From positions 74,508,919-74,572,918 of the forward strand of contig CM057464.1 of the NCBI GenBank assembly GCA_030035585.1: 64,000 bases of DNA, given 5' to 3'. The position numbers and the translations under genes are program-made. Below are positions 1 through 11,859 of this stretch, in pieces. How positions within the stretch are numbered: position 1 is the first letter of the stretch; every line of letters begins with the position of its first letter. Below the pieces are notes generated by a model. That model did not search any database. It had not been told where the DNA came from and saw only the letters and a list, made by a program, of their open reading frames with translations. This stretch comes from Dugong dugon. Its lineage: Eukaryota; Chordata; Mammalia; Sirenia; Dugongidae.

Positions 1-556
1 AGAATTGCCCAAAGCACACAGGTAATATGCCTGCGACACATTTACTTTACACATTTAGAGCAATGAGGTTTAGACTAGACGTACTGATTCAAGAACTAAC
101 TCTGCTGCTTCTTACTTGTCCACATGTGAGAAAGATTACTTAATTCCTCTGATTAAGATTCTTCAGTTTAAAAAAATTGCATATTAATAATAGATTTTAT
201 TTTAGGAGATTACTACGATACTTTATTACACAGTATGTGAATATCCTTTCACCAATGGAGAGCAAGCACTATGACAACATTTGCCATATTTATCATTCAG
301 AACACTGTCTTTAAGAGGTGTACTGAACAAGTTTCATATCTTTACTGAGAGATTTAGTATACTAGCGCACATTTAGAATAAACAAAGATTGTTTATGGTG
401 GTGGTGGTGAAGGAAGTTTTACTCTATTTTACAATAGAGTCATTTATTTAAGGAACTAATCACAGTTTTTCAAAACATGTACTGGAACGGCTCGTCAACC
501 AGCACATTTTGGGAAAGTCACACCCTGAGTCTTATTACAATAAAATTGGAGAGGCA
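1..556. other. AT-rich sequence, nothing recognised
   Basis: There is no long reading frame or recognisable repeat. It contains a short GGT/GTG run near 397-411. Confidence 0.5.
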
Positions 557-791
557 AGGCAGAATAGTGATTAAAAGCCTGTGTTCAGGAACCAGATGCT
601 CTGAATATGAATTCTGGTTCTACTTTTAATAGCTGTGTAACCACACTCTGCCTTAGTTTTCTGATCTGTAAAATGGAGATAATAACAGTTCCTACCTCAC
701 AGGATTTTATCAGGATTAAATGAGTTATAAAATGTAGAAAGACTTAACACAGGGCCTGGCATATAATAAACAATACATGTGAGGTACCATT
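557..791 (+). repeat. MIR SINE, nearly complete
   Basis: The order of the MIR core and 3' end is visible: a diverged tRNA-like head, then the 'ctgatctgtaaaatggagat' stretch at 660-680. An 'aggattaaatgagtt' motif and a 'cctggcatataataaacaata' tail follow. MIR is an ancient tRNA-derived SINE shared by mammals, mobilised by L2. The copy is diverged, as expected for its age. Confidence 0.85.
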
Positions 792-796
792 AGGTT

Positions 797-1002
797 GGAG
801 TCCTTGGGTGGTGCAAATGGTTAAGACTTGGCTTCTAACCAAAAAATTGGCGGTTCAAACCCACCCAGAGTCACCTCCAAAGATAGCCCTGGCAATCTGC
901 TTGTGAAAGGTCACAGCCCTGAAAACACTATGGAGCAGTTCTTCTCTGCACACATAGGGTCTACTCAATACACATCAGAATCGACTTGGTGGCAACTGGT
1001 TA
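797..1002 (+). mobile_element. AfroSINE-type SINE, long variant
   Basis: A tRNA-like head ('ggttaagacttggcttctaacc') is followed by a B-box-like 'ggttcaaacccac'. An additional module of about 45 bases (cacctccaaagatagccctg...) comes next. The RTE-like 3' part around 930-1002 ends in 'atcagaatcgacttggtggc'. The long variant differs from the common ~150-bp form by that internal module. It is diverged and not a functional tRNA. Confidence 0.85.
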
Positions 1003-1105
1003 CTATTAAATGTCACTACGTAGTGACCAATTCTTGGAGGAGCAAGCATTCTACTTTCACATCGTTATATCCCCCTGCTGAGCACAGCTTTTGGCATATA
1101 GATGC

Positions 1106-1614
1106 TGTCATAGATTGAATTATGTCCCCTCAAAAATGTGTGTATCAGTTTGTCTGGGCCATGATTCCCAGTACTGTGTGGTTGTTCTCCATTTTATGAT
1201 AGTAATTTTATGTTAAAGAGGATTAGGGTGGGATTGTAACACCCTTACTAAGGTCGCATCCCTGATCCAATGTAAAGGGAGTTTCCCTGGGGTCCTGGGG
1301 TGTGGCCTGCACCACCTTTTATCTTACGAGAGATAAAAAGAAACAGAAACAAGCAGAGAGCTGGGGACCTCATACCACCAAGAAAGCAGTGCTGGGAGCA
1401 GAGCATGTACTTTGGACCCAGGGTCCCTGTGCAGAGAAGCTCCTAGTCCAGGGGAAGATTGATGAGAAGGCCAACAGAGAGAGAAAGCCTTCCCCTGGAG
1501 CTGATGACCTGAATTTGGACTTTTAGCTACTTTACAGTGAAGAAACAAATCTCTCTTTGTTAAAGCCATCCATTTGCAGTATTTCTGTTATAGCAGCACT
1601 AGATGACTAAGACA
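1106..1614 (+). mobile_element. Solo LTR, ERVL type, with 5-bp target duplication
   Basis: The element begins TGTCATAG and ends CTAAGACA (TG...CA). It is flanked by perfect GATGC direct repeats at 1101-1105 and 1615-1619. A 5-bp duplication fits ERVL (class III) endogenous retroviruses. The 'gggccatgattcccagta' stretch and the CTAAGACA end resemble ERVL LTRs of the MLT2 kind, but the assignment is from memory. No internal viral sequence adjoins it, so it is a solo LTR left by recombination between two LTRs. The same family recurs at 63709. Confidence 0.85.
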
Positions 1615-1624
1615 GATGCCTAAT

Positions 1625-1768
1625 AAAATGATTGTCCTTTCATTTATTTTCAAAAGTATTTAGTAAACACCTATCTGTATCAGGCATTTTCCTAGGCCTC
1701 AGAGATATATCAATGAACAAGTCAGACAAAAATTCCTGCCCTAGTGGAGCTTCCATTAAAAAATAATC
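1625..1768 (-). repeat. L2 LINE fragment (3' end, antisense)
   Basis: Read on the + strand, the order 'tagtaaacacctatctgtat', 'caggcattttcctaggcctc', 'gaacaagtcagacaaaaatt', 'cctgccctagtggagcttcc' is the complement of the L2 3' terminus. Confidence 0.7.
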
Positions 1769-2587
1769 AATTTGAGGGGGGAATGGAAATATCCTAAAAG
1801 TAGATTGTGGTGATGGTTACAAAACCCTTTAAATTTACAAAAAAAAATTTAGTTTTGAATGAAGATTACAGTATACAAATTATACTTTAATAAAGCTGTC
1901 GAAAAAGAAATAAATCGGTCAATGATAAGATGATTGTATAAGATGTTTAGGGAAGAAGATGAGTTTTCTAATTTAATATTATTTGGCTTTCTGTCCACGC
2001 TGATGTGTATACTATTGTTCTGCCACTGTTTTAGCCCTGGTCCTCTCCTCTCTTTTCTGAACTATGTCAAGACCTCCGTCTTCTGTAAGACTTTTTCTGA
2101 CTAATTCAGTTATCTAACTTAGATAACTTAGGACAAAACAGCACAGAGTATAGTACCTATTTGTTTTTAAAACAATTAATATAGTTTAATTCAGTTGGAT
2201 TATGAGTTATATAGACTATATATTTTTCTTTATCTACATTTATTTCTATTACCATGTTTATACCTATATCTATATTTCCAAAAACACTGGGTACGTAGAC
2301 ATTGCATAGGTAGATTTCTATGTCTTAAAAAAGTGTCTAAAAATTGCTTTAATGTCCTAAACATAAGACTTTAAATTTATAAGTGGAAAATCCTCGACAA
2401 TTCAAGCTCTACACATGAATATAATGAAAGGCTTTTCACTTCATCATAAACTTGGGAAATAAGAACATTCTATATATGTTAGATTTGAAATGTGTTTGAA
2501 ATGAAGAAACTACCCCTAAATCCTTCCACTCAGAGTTGCTGTGGCTAAACAACAGCATCTATTAAACAAGCATTAATAAGTAACTTA
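1769..2587. other. AT-rich sequence, nothing firm
   Basis: No reading frame and no repeat I can name with confidence. Confidence 0.5.
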
Positions 2588-2750
2588 GAGCCCTGGTGGC
2601 TAGTGGTTAAGAGCTCAGCTGCTAATCAAAAGGTTGCCAGTTCAAATCCACTAGCCGCTCTCCCTGGAAACCCTATGGGGCAGTTCTACTCTGTCCTACA
2701 GGGTCACTATGAGTTGGCACCAACTTGACAGCACCTAACAACAACAACAA
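2588..2750 (+). mobile_element. AfroSINE-type SINE, short form, with tail and target duplication
   Basis: It starts GAGCCCTGGTGGC with a tRNA-like A-box region ('tagtggttaagagctcagct') and a B-box-like 'agttcaaatccac'. The body 'aaaccctatggggcagttct' follows, then an RTE-identical tail 'cacctaacaacaacaacaa'. AATAAGTA occurs at 2575-2582 and again at 2749-2756, a probable 8-bp target duplication overlapping the tail. This copy shows best that the SINE 3' end is the RTE 3' end. Confidence 0.9.
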
Positions 2751-2756
2751 TAAGTA

Positions 2757-5357
2757 TTTTTACACAGGCTATTACTTAACTAATGTAGTATCAAAGTCTA
2801 AGAAGTTAAGATCGTGATTGTGACTGGTCCGTATAAAATAACAGCTCAACAAAATACATTCTGCAATTTAATATACAAAAGGTCAAAATGCTTATCTTTC
2901 TAAAGGACACTTTCTTATGCCAACATGGTCTATAACACCACTAACCAAGTTAATCAGATGACCTATATCAAATTTGATTCTAGAAATATATGCTTTTAGC
3001 AGTAGTTCTCTTCTACTGAAAAGACAGTTTCACTTTTTCAAATTATATAAATACTTGAGAAATGCAAGTATATAAATATTTTACACCACGGAAGTAAACA
3101 ACTGTCGTATGAGTCTGAAGTATAGAAGTCATGATCTTTCCTCTTTCTCTTTCTCCCACTGACCAAATGGAGACAATTTTACATTTGCATTCTGTCAACT
3201 GGAGGCAAGGGAATAGAGAAAGATAAAATTAAAACTAGACAAACCTGTTGTAGCCTAGAAAATTTTTCTTAGGTTAGGTGGCAAAAGAGCTTTAAAGGAA
3301 TGAATAAAGTCATTTAAAAAGACTTTCCAATAACACAGATAACTGAAAAAATAAACACATTTTTATTCATTTTGATAAAATTGGTTTAGAAAATTTATTT
3401 TGGTTCACCAACTAAAAATAACTATCACTCAAATACAAACAGGCTTTCTTTAAAAATTATTTTAAAATTAAAATTGCTACAGATAGTATATTGATTTATA
3501 TTGAGTATTATCTACCAAATAGTCAATTAATAACTTTAACATATAGTGGGTGGACAGAGATGAAATTCCTAAGTTCAAAAATTTAATCATAATTAACAGA
3601 AGAGTTTAGTTTTTCCCACGTTTATGAGATTAAAAATGAAAGTCTTTCAGTGCTCAGACCAAACTCTAAAGAAATTCCCTAAACTTCTGTTTTAGGATTT
3701 TTATGCCAAGCTTTACCTAAGGAAGCAACAATCCACAGCACTGTTGCAAAGCTCTAAAAAAAATGGGTTTTTATACAAACACTGACAGGCTCTGAACATC
3801 AGTGGCATTAGAAGGCGCCACCATAATTGCAGTCTCCTTAAGACATAACTTATTTCAGGCTAAGTAAGAGAGCCAGTATTTTGCATTTTAATTAAGAAAC
3901 CTGGATTTTGTTTATAATAATTGACTGTTAGGTCAATTCTTGCCAGAATATACTTGTAAAAGAAAATGTTTTGCTCAAGAAAACTTTCATTTAAGATTTT
4001 GGAACAGATTTAGGATTTGGGATTGAAATCTTTTCAAATCTTTATCTTAGTTGCTTCATTGCAATATTAATAGTTCAAGAATATACTTCAGTATATTTTC
4101 AGTCTACTCATCAGTGGCCATAAAGTTTTATTACTTGCTTTTGGAAGAAAATTTTAAACATAATGATGAAAATACATTGTCTACTATGAACACAAAAGCT
4201 ATATTGTTTCCCTCATTAACTAGTTATACTTGAAAATAAATCACTGTTGCATAGTGTTATACAATGACTTAATCAATATTCAAGGCAGAGTAGAATACAA
4301 AAGAAATAATCCAATAACAAGTAAAATGTCTTAGATGTGAAAGTGTCTCATTTCTTTGTCTAACTCATATCAAAGCATTCTATACAATAAACCGTTTAAT
4401 GCTCCTACTTTCAAAACAAATTTTCTTCTCAATCGTAATTATTCTTTGGGCCACGTGATAATAGTAGTATTGCTAAATATTTGTTCTAAAAGTAAATTAG
4501 AGGCAGAATACATCTGAAAATTATACCTCTAGAAAATAGGTGTCCGAAGAAAAGCAAATGGAACACTGCCACCTTTTGGTTATATAAATTTTAAAGTTAC
4601 AGACATGTCCTGTAGCTTTTTTCAGTGAAAACTCAAAGAAATATGTTTAGCGTTTAGAAATAGTAATCCTATCTCTCTTGGAATGAAAATATTCATCTTT
4701 AAATTTTGCTTCTCAGCTACAGTCCTTTATTTTTTAGTGTTTCAGTTCCACTTTGCTAAGTTTGTCCAAAAACTCTTGAACCTTAGAACCTGGAAACAAT
4801 TCTTGCTGTTTATTTTGTAAAGAATGGCTAGTAATGACCTAGTAATGAAAAACACAAAGGGACTTTTATATCCTAGGGCTCTGCTGTGAACATTGCTTTT
4901 ACATTCTCTTTATACCAAACCACCACTACCTTAAAGAACAGCATTTAGCAATGGCACACTAAAATTCAACAAAGCACTAATTGCATTTCTTTCACATAGA
5001 AGTATTTATGACTTCTCACTTTATAAGTGCTTTATGTATACAGATTTAAACTACAGGGTAAAAACAAAATGATATGGTAGGTGCTAGACACATCTAGGGA
5101 CTAATAGGTGGATGAGAAGAAAGGAAGGGCTAAATATAGACATAGGTTTCATTTAGGGCAGCATGTGCAATTATGAAGTTGTCTAAGCATGGGGACAAAA
5201 CAAGAAAAAGCAAGAATAGGGACAGTAAACAAGAATTAACAAATAAGATAAAGGAACTAGTTGACCAGTAAATTATATATATATATTTTTCAGTCCAGTT
5301 CCTGCAACCTGGAAGACTGTATTAACAAAGAGTCCCTCTGGCTACAAAAGTATATTT
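2757..5357. other. 2.6 kb AT-rich unique-looking DNA
   Basis: No reading frame beyond 60 codons is convincing, and I recognise no repeat family, splice-bounded exon or RNA gene. The segment is the longest stretch in the window without identifiable mobile-element sequence. It may be old, diverged repeat or unique intergenic or intronic DNA. Confidence 0.5.
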
Positions 5358-5412
5358 AAAAAAAAAGGATATGTTGCCATCGAGTCTATTCTGACTCATA
5401 GTGATCCTATAC
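5358..5412 (-). mobile_element. AfroSINE 3'-end fragment
   Basis: On the + strand an A-run is followed by 'gttgccatcgagtctattct' and 'gactcatagtgatcctata', the complement of the SINE 3' end. The tRNA-like head is missing. Confidence 0.75.
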
Positions 5413-5463
5413 AAAAGTATGGAAACAGTAAATAATACATAATCAAAACAATAAAATAATATA

Positions 5464-5485
5464 TGTGTGTGTGTGTGTGTGTGTG
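5464..5485. repeat. (TG)11 microsatellite
   Basis: An uninterrupted TG run lies directly against the truncated 5' end of the following RTE copy. Confidence 0.95.
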
Positions 5486-6546
5486 CATCATAACAAATTA
5501 TGGGTAACATTACGAAGAATGGGAATTCCAGAAAATTTAGCTGTGCTCATGCAGAACTTATACATAAACCAAAAGGCATCATTTGAACAGAACAAGGGAA
5601 TATTTTGTGGTTTAAATCAGGAAGGTGTGCATCAGGGTTGTATCCTTTTGCCATACTTATTCAATTTGTATGCTGAGCAACTAATCTGAGAAACTGGACT
5701 ATATGAAGAAGAATGCCACATCAGGATTGTAGGAAGATTCATTAACAACTTGCGATATGCAGATGACACATTCCTCAGCAGTGGGTTGTTGCTCACTGAA
5801 AGGAAAGAGGACTTGAATCACTTACTGATAGAAATCAGAGACTACAGCCTTCAATATGGATTACACCTCAACATAAAGAAAACAAAAACACTCACTATTG
5901 AACCAATAAGCAATGTAGTGATAAATGGAGAAAAGATTGAAGTTGTCAAGAATTTGATTTTAGTTGGATCCACAGTCAACGTCCATGGAAGCAGCAGTTA
6001 AGAAATCAAACAACATATTGCATTGGGCAAATCTGCCACAAAAGACCTCTTTAAAGTATTGAAAAGCTGATAACACTTTGAGGACTGAAGTCTACCTGAC
6101 CCAAGCCATGGTATTTTCAATCGCCTCATATGCATGTGAAAGCTGGACAATGAATAAAGAAGATCGAAGAATTGATGCTTTTGAATTATTGTGTTGGTGA
6201 AGAATATTGAATATATCATGGATTGCCAGAAGGATGAACAAGTCTGTCTTGGAAGAACTACAGCCAGAGTGCTCCTTGGAAGCAAAGATGGCAAGACTTC
6301 ATCTCATGTATTTTGGACATGTTATCAGGAGGGACCAGTTCCTGGAAAAGGACATCATGCTTAGTAAGGTAGAGGGTCGGTGAAAATGAGGAAGACCCCT
6401 GATGGGATGAATTGACACAGTGGCTGGAAAAATGGACTCAAACATAGCAGTGATTGTGAGGATGGCACAGGACCAGGCAGGGTTTTGTTCTGTTGTATAC
6501 AGAGTCACTATGAGTCAGAACTGGCTTGACGGCACCTAACAACAAC
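5478..6546 (+). mobile_element. 5'-truncated RTE LINE with broken reverse-transcriptase frame
   Basis: The copy starts inside the reverse transcriptase region. Protein-level signs are 'LRRMGIPENL' near 5510, 'GVHQGCILLPYLFNLYAEQL' near 5625-5685 and the catalytic 'RYADDT' at 5753-5770. A stop follows AEQLI at 5689, and further frame breaks lie downstream. The final bases reach the terminal 'ggcacctaacaacaacta' of the RTE. It aligns with the nearly complete copy at 7613-10732 from about 9715 onward. Non-functional. Confidence 0.9.
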
Positions 6547-6581
6547 TATATATATATATACACACAAATATATACACACAT

Positions 6582-6616
<35 letters not shown>
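6547..6616. repeat. AT/AC-rich microsatellite
   Basis: TA repeats interspersed with CACA, grown directly on the 3' tail of the RTE copy. Confidence 0.95.
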
Positions 6617-6618
<2 letters not shown>

Positions 6619-6999
6619 TTTAAAGGAAAGAAAGAGAAACCCCTAGAAGCTGACAACAAAGAAGAAATGTAAACCCAGAGAATTTATAAAATGACTCTGT
6701 AGCTGTTTAGGGGTAATATCAGACTCAGGTATAGCTTCATGTCTAGGGGCTGCAAGTCAAATGTCCATACAAAGATATGAACATGGCTTTGGACATATGT
6801 GATTTAACATGTTAGACTGAGACACCTATAGAAAGTTAGGAATAAGAAAGTGGTGATTTAGTGATAAACAGGGGATAAATTAACTACATCTATTGGACTA
6901 AGACAGTAATAAGGATATTTGCTTCAGCCTGAGGATCTAAGTGAATAAAATAAAAGCCTCCTTTAAAAATTAAAACAAAGCTTGCACGGCACTACACTG
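6617..6999. other. A-rich sequence, nothing recognised
   Basis: No reading frame and no nameable repeat. Confidence 0.5.
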
Positions 7000-7600
7000 T
7001 CTTCAGCATTGTAGTGGAAAACCCAAGCCCAGAATTAAAAACTAGGCCTAACTAATTAAACAAACATAATATGGGTACATAGTATCACTTCAATAACATG
7101 AGGTCCACAAACAGTATTCCAAAAGGCACAAAAATATCCATTTGAAGAGAAGTTCAAAATAAAAATTACAAACTACATGCCATGAGAAAGAGTCATCAAA
7201 TAAAACAGCAGGAAGTATTGCACTTCCAAAAACCAGGGTCAAGAAAACCATCTGAAGTAGACTATTCTAAAATCATGATTAAAATGTTTAAGAGACAACA
7301 GAAGAAATAGAATTTCAAAAAACAGGGTATTAGAAAACTAGAAGATGTACAAAAGAACAAAAATCTAATAAAAATTTAAAAAAATGATCACCAAATAAAA
7401 ATTTCTAAATGGTTAATTAAAAACAGATTAGATATAGCTAAAGGGAAAATTAATAAACTGGAAGACGGATTTGGGAAAATTACCCATATGTGCTATGAAA
7501 GGATGAAGAAAATGAAATAAAAAAAAGAAATTATTGGGTATTTCTTCAAAAAATTAAGCCAGGTTACTTTTTTAACAAACTTAGGACATTTGCCTCAAAG
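7000..7600 (+). repeat. Old L1-like (possibly HAL1/L1 ORF1) A-rich fragment
   Basis: A strongly A-rich sense strand with 'aaattaataaactggaagac' and similar lysine/glutamate-rich broken codons resembles the coiled-coil part of LINE ORF1. No intact frame is present. The assignment is by texture only. Confidence 0.4.
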
Positions 7601-7612
7601 CAGTATTTATAA

Positions 7613-10600
7613 CCCCCATGCATCTGTCCATTTGTCATACTGTGGGGGCTTGCATGTTGCTGCAATGCTGGAAGCTATGCCATTGGTATTCAAATACCAG
7701 TAGGGTCACTCATGGCAGACAGGTTTCAGCTGAGCTTCCAGACTAAGACACACTAGGAAGAAGGACCTGGCAGTCTACTTCTGAAAAGAATTAGCCAGTG
7801 AAAACCTTATGAATAGGAGCGGAACATTGTCTGATGTAGTGCCGGAAGATGAGCCCCTCAGGTTGGAGGGCACCCAAAAGATGACTAGGGAAGAGCTGCC
7901 TCTTTGAGATAGAGTAAACCTTAATGATGTATATGGAGTCAAGCTTTCGAGACCTTCATTTGCTGATGTGGCACTACTCAAAATGAGAAGAAACAGCTGC
8001 AAATATCCATTAATAATCAGAACGTGGAATCCACGAAGTATGAATCTAGGAAAATTGGAAATCCTCAAAAAATGAAATGGGACACATAAACATTAATATC
8101 ATAGGTATTAGTTAGCTGAAATGGACCTGTATTGGCCATTTTGAATGGGACAATCATATGGTCTACTATGCTGGGAATGACAACTTGAACAGGAATGGCA
8201 TTGCATTCATAATCTAAAAGAGCATTTCAAGATCTATTCTGAAGTACAACACTGTCAGTGATAGGCTAATATCCATATGCCTACAAGGAAGACCAGTTAA
8301 TATGACTATTATTCAAATTTATGCACCAACTACTAAGGCCAAAGACAAAGAAACTGAAGATTTTTACTAACTAATTGATTAAACATGCAATCAGGATGCA
8401 CTGGTAATTGGAATTACTTTGTTGGAAGCAAAGAAGAAGGATTTGTAGATGGAAAATATGTCCTTGGTGATGCCAGAGATTGCATGATAGAACCTTGCAA
8501 GACCAATGACTTTTTCATTGCAAATACATTTTTCAACAACATAAACAGCAACTATAAACGTGGATCTTGCCAGATGGAATACGGAGGCATTAGATTGACT
8601 ACATCTGTGGAAAGAGATGATGGAAAAACTCAATATCATCAGTCATAACAAGGCCAGGGGCTGACTGCAGAAAAGACCATTAATTGCTCATATGCAAGTT
8701 CAAGTTGAAGCTGAAGAAAATTAGAACAAGTCCATGAGAGCCAAAGTACGACCTTGAGTGTTGAACACTAATGATTGAAGACCAGGTGAGTTGTAGAATG
8801 ACATCAAGGACATCATACGTGAAGAAAGCAAGAGGCCATTGAAAAGATAGGAAGGAAAGAAAAGACCAAAATGGATGTCAGAAGAGACACTGAAACTTGC
8901 TCTGAATGTTGAGTTAGCTAAAGCAAAAGGAAGAAATGATAAAGTAAAACAGCTGAACAGAAGATTTCAAAGGGCAGCTCCAGAGACAAAGTAAAGTATT
9001 ATAATGATATCTGCAAAGACCTGGAGTTAGAAAACCAAAAGGGAAGAACACACTTGGCATTTCTTAAGGTGAAACAACTGAAGGAAAAATTCAGTTCTCA
9101 AGTTGCAATATTGAAAGATTCTATGTGGAAAATATTAAATGATGCAAGACCTTCAAAAGAAGATGGGAGGAATGCACAGAGTCACTATACCAAAAAGAAT
9201 TGGTCAATGTTCAACCATTTCAGGAAGTAGCATATGATTAGGAACCAACGGTACTGAAGGAAGAGGTCCAAGCTGCACTGAAGGCACTGGCGAGAAACAA
9301 GGCTCCAGGAATTGACTGAATACCGACTGAGATGTTTCCACAAATGGATGCAGCCCTGGAAGTGCTCACTTGTCTATGCTAAGATATTTGGAAGATAGTT
9401 ACCTGGCCAACCAAAGGGAAGATATCCATATATATGTCTATTCCAAAGAAAGGTGATCCAGCTAAATGTGGAAATTATCAAACAGTATCATTAGTATCAC
9501 ACAAAAGTAAAATTTTGCTGAAGATCATTCAAAAGTGACTGCAGAAGTATATCAACAGGGAACTGCCAGAAATTCAAGCTGGATTCAGAAGAGGACGTGG
9601 AACCAGGGATATCATTGCTGACGTCAGATGGATCCTGACTGAAAGCAGAGAATACCAGAAAGATGTTTACCTGTGTTTTATTGACTATGCAAAAGCATTC
9701 GACTGTGTGGATCATAGCAAATTATGGATAACATTGAGAAGAATGGGAATTCCAAAACACTTAATTGTGCTTATAAGGAACTTCTACCTAAAACAAGAGG
9801 CAGTCATTTGAACAGAACAAGGGAATACTGCATGGTTTAAAGTCAGGAAAAGTGTGCCTCAGGCTTGTATCCTTTCACTATACTTATTCAATCTGTATGC
9901 TGAGCAAATAATCCGAGAAGCTGGACTATACGGAGAGGACTGGGGCCTTCAGAATGGAGTAAGATTCATTAACAACCTGCATTATGCAGATGACACATCC
10001 TTGCTTGCTGAAAGTGAAGAAGACTTGAAGCACTTACTGATGAAGATCAAAGGTGACAGCCTTCAGTATGGATTATACCTCAACATAAAACAAAAATCCT
10101 CACAACTGGACCAATAAGCAACATCATGATAAATGGAGAAAAGATTGAAGTTAATTATTTCATTTTACTTGGATCGCAATCAACACCCATGGAAGTAGCA
10201 GTCAAGAAATCAAACAGTGCATTGCACTGGGCAAATCTGCTGCAAAATACTTCTTTAAAGTGTTAAAAAGCAAAGATATCACCTTGAAGACAAAGGTGTG
10301 TCTGACCTAAGCCATGGTGTTTTCAATCATCTCATATGCACGCGAAAGCTGGACAATGAATAAGGAAGACAGAATAAGAATTTAATTACTTTAAATTACA
10401 GTGTTGGCAAAGAATACTTTATATAGCATTGACTGCTAAAAGAAGGAACAAATCCGTCTTGGAAGAAGTACAGCCAGAAAGCTCCTTAGAAGCGAGGATG
10501 GCAAGACTATGTCTCACATACTTATCAGGAGAGATCAGTCCCCGGAGAAGGAGATCATGCTTGGTAAAGTAGAGGATCAGCGAAAAAGAAGAAGACCCTC

Positions 10601-10732
10601 AACAAACTGGATTGACAAAGTGGCTGCAACAATGGGTTCAAGCATAACAACAATCATGAGAATGGCACAGGACTAGGAAGTGTTTTGTTCTGTTGTACAT
10701 AGGGTCGCTTGATGGAACCTAACAACAACAAC
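7613..10732 (+). mobile_element. Nearly complete RTE LINE (about 3.1 kb)
   Basis: The 5' terminus carries 'tactgtgggggcttgc' (7640-7655). It is followed by the untranslated segment, an endonuclease region, the linker, the reverse transcriptase and a 3' end in 'ggaacctaacaacaacaaca'. Flanking 'agtatttataa' (7602-7612) and 'aatatttataa' (10733-10743) form a probable 11-bp target duplication with one mismatch. The 3' end lacks most of 'ctatgagtcggaaccgactc', a small deletion near 10710. It is the longest RTE copy here and the yardstick for the fragments at 5478, 48880, 53893 and 62321. Confidence 0.9.
8020..10730 (+). pseudogene. RTE ORF remnant: AP-like endonuclease plus reverse transcriptase
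   Basis: The parent protein nicks target DNA and reverse-transcribes its RNA. Endonuclease traces are 'IIQIYAPT' near 8310-8330 and, in another frame, 'VGSKEEGFVDGKY' (8421-8459) and 'CKTNDFFIANTFF' (8495-8532). The usual DWN of this motif reads NWN. Reverse transcriptase traces are 'LYLFNLYAEQIIREAGL' from 9881 and 'HYADDTSLLAESEEDL' near 9980-10025, including the catalytic YADD at 9983-9994. Multiple stops and frameshifts make it non-coding. The frame normally closes at the TAA within the CTAACAACA tail. Confidence 0.85.
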
Positions 10733-10743
10733 AATATTTATAA

Positions 10744-10959
10744 ACAGATTTCAAGAACAAATGCTCTAGTACCACTATCACACTCTCAAATATTGCTTGA
10801 AAGACTCATAGAATATTTTTCAACGGTAGCCAAATAGTGAGAGCTTCAAAATATTTAAAGTTAAGAATTTTCACATGTCCTACAGTGTATAAATATAAAA
10901 TTCTCAAGAAAATTCTAGCTTTGGCTTTAGGTACTCATGAGTATGACAGGCATCTTCTA
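10744..10959. other. Nothing recognised
   Basis: AT-rich spacer between the RTE and the LTR remnant. Confidence 0.5.
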
Positions 10960-11492
10960 AATTGGCCTCCTGACATTAATTGCCTTGTGCAATCACTTGC
11001 CCTTGACTTTGGTCTGGACTTATTGACTCATTTCTAATGAATAGAATATGGCAGAGGCAATGGGATATCATTTCCGATGTTAGGTTATAAAAAGACTGTA
11101 GCATCCATCTTTGGTGCTCTCTCTTACTTTCTAGTTCTCTCCATGGTTGTGAGGACATTCAGACAGCCTATGGAGAGGCCCATGTTATAGGGAACCGAGT
11201 CCTCCCAGCAACTACATGTGTGAACTTGGAAGCAGATTTTCTAAGGCCTGCCAACAGCCAGGTGAATGAGCTTGGAAGTGAATCCTTCCCTTCATCTACT
11301 CGCATCAAACCATCACCTGATACACCAGCCATAACCAATAGATTAATTACAATCTTATAAGAGACCTTGAGAAAGAGGCATCTACTAAGCGATAGCCAGA
11401 ACCTTGACCCAGAGAAAGTATGAAATAATATATGTTGTTTGTTTTAAGCTGCTGAATTTGGGGGTAATTTGTTATTCAGCAAAGATGTTTTC
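10960..11492 (+). mobile_element. LTR remnant, MaLR/MLT1-like
   Basis: The 3' part has the typical order 'gaaataatatatgttgtttg', 'ttttaagctgctgaatttgg', 'gggtaatttgttattcagc'. The upstream part has 'ctaatgaatagaatatggca' and 'tgtgaggacattcagacagc'. These resemble non-autonomous ERVL-MaLR LTRs. Boundaries are approximate and no target duplication was found. The family name is from memory. Confidence 0.6.
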
Positions 11493-11855
11493 TTTACATG
11501 AAAAAGATGCCCTTTGATTCAGTATCTCAACATTCATAATTTAGGGCAGCATGGAAAGTCTGATAGTCTAGTTTCTAAAGAGTACGGATCTGCCATCAAT
11601 TAGCAATACAGATATCAACATTTTTTCATACTCATTAAAAAGCATAAATATAAAAATCTGTTTGCTGATTTAAAAAAAAACTATGGGTATGAAATATACT
11701 ATTTAGGAAAGACAATCTAATGGGCATGCTATCCATGCACTCTGAGCTATCTTGATCTAAGGATAAGGTGTAACTTGTCCATCTATAAATATACCCCTAT
11801 TAAACCCTCACATGATTTTTTTCTTTTAAAGTTTAGCACCAGGGAAGCATGTTTC
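11493..11855. other. AT-rich sequence, nothing recognised
   Basis: No reading frame or nameable repeat. Confidence 0.5.
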
Positions 11856-11859
11856 TTCT

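Noticed and set aside
2588-2680. tRNA-like sequences with A- and B-box-like motifs, here and in the other SINEs
   Set aside because: They are SINE heads: they lack a consistent acceptor stem and anticodon arm and continue into SINE bodies.
6299-6508. Minus-strand frames over the RTE 3' end
   Set aside because: They are shadows of the RTE coding strand.
7775-8068. 97-codon minus-strand frame
   Set aside because: It is antisense to the 5' part of the RTE element.
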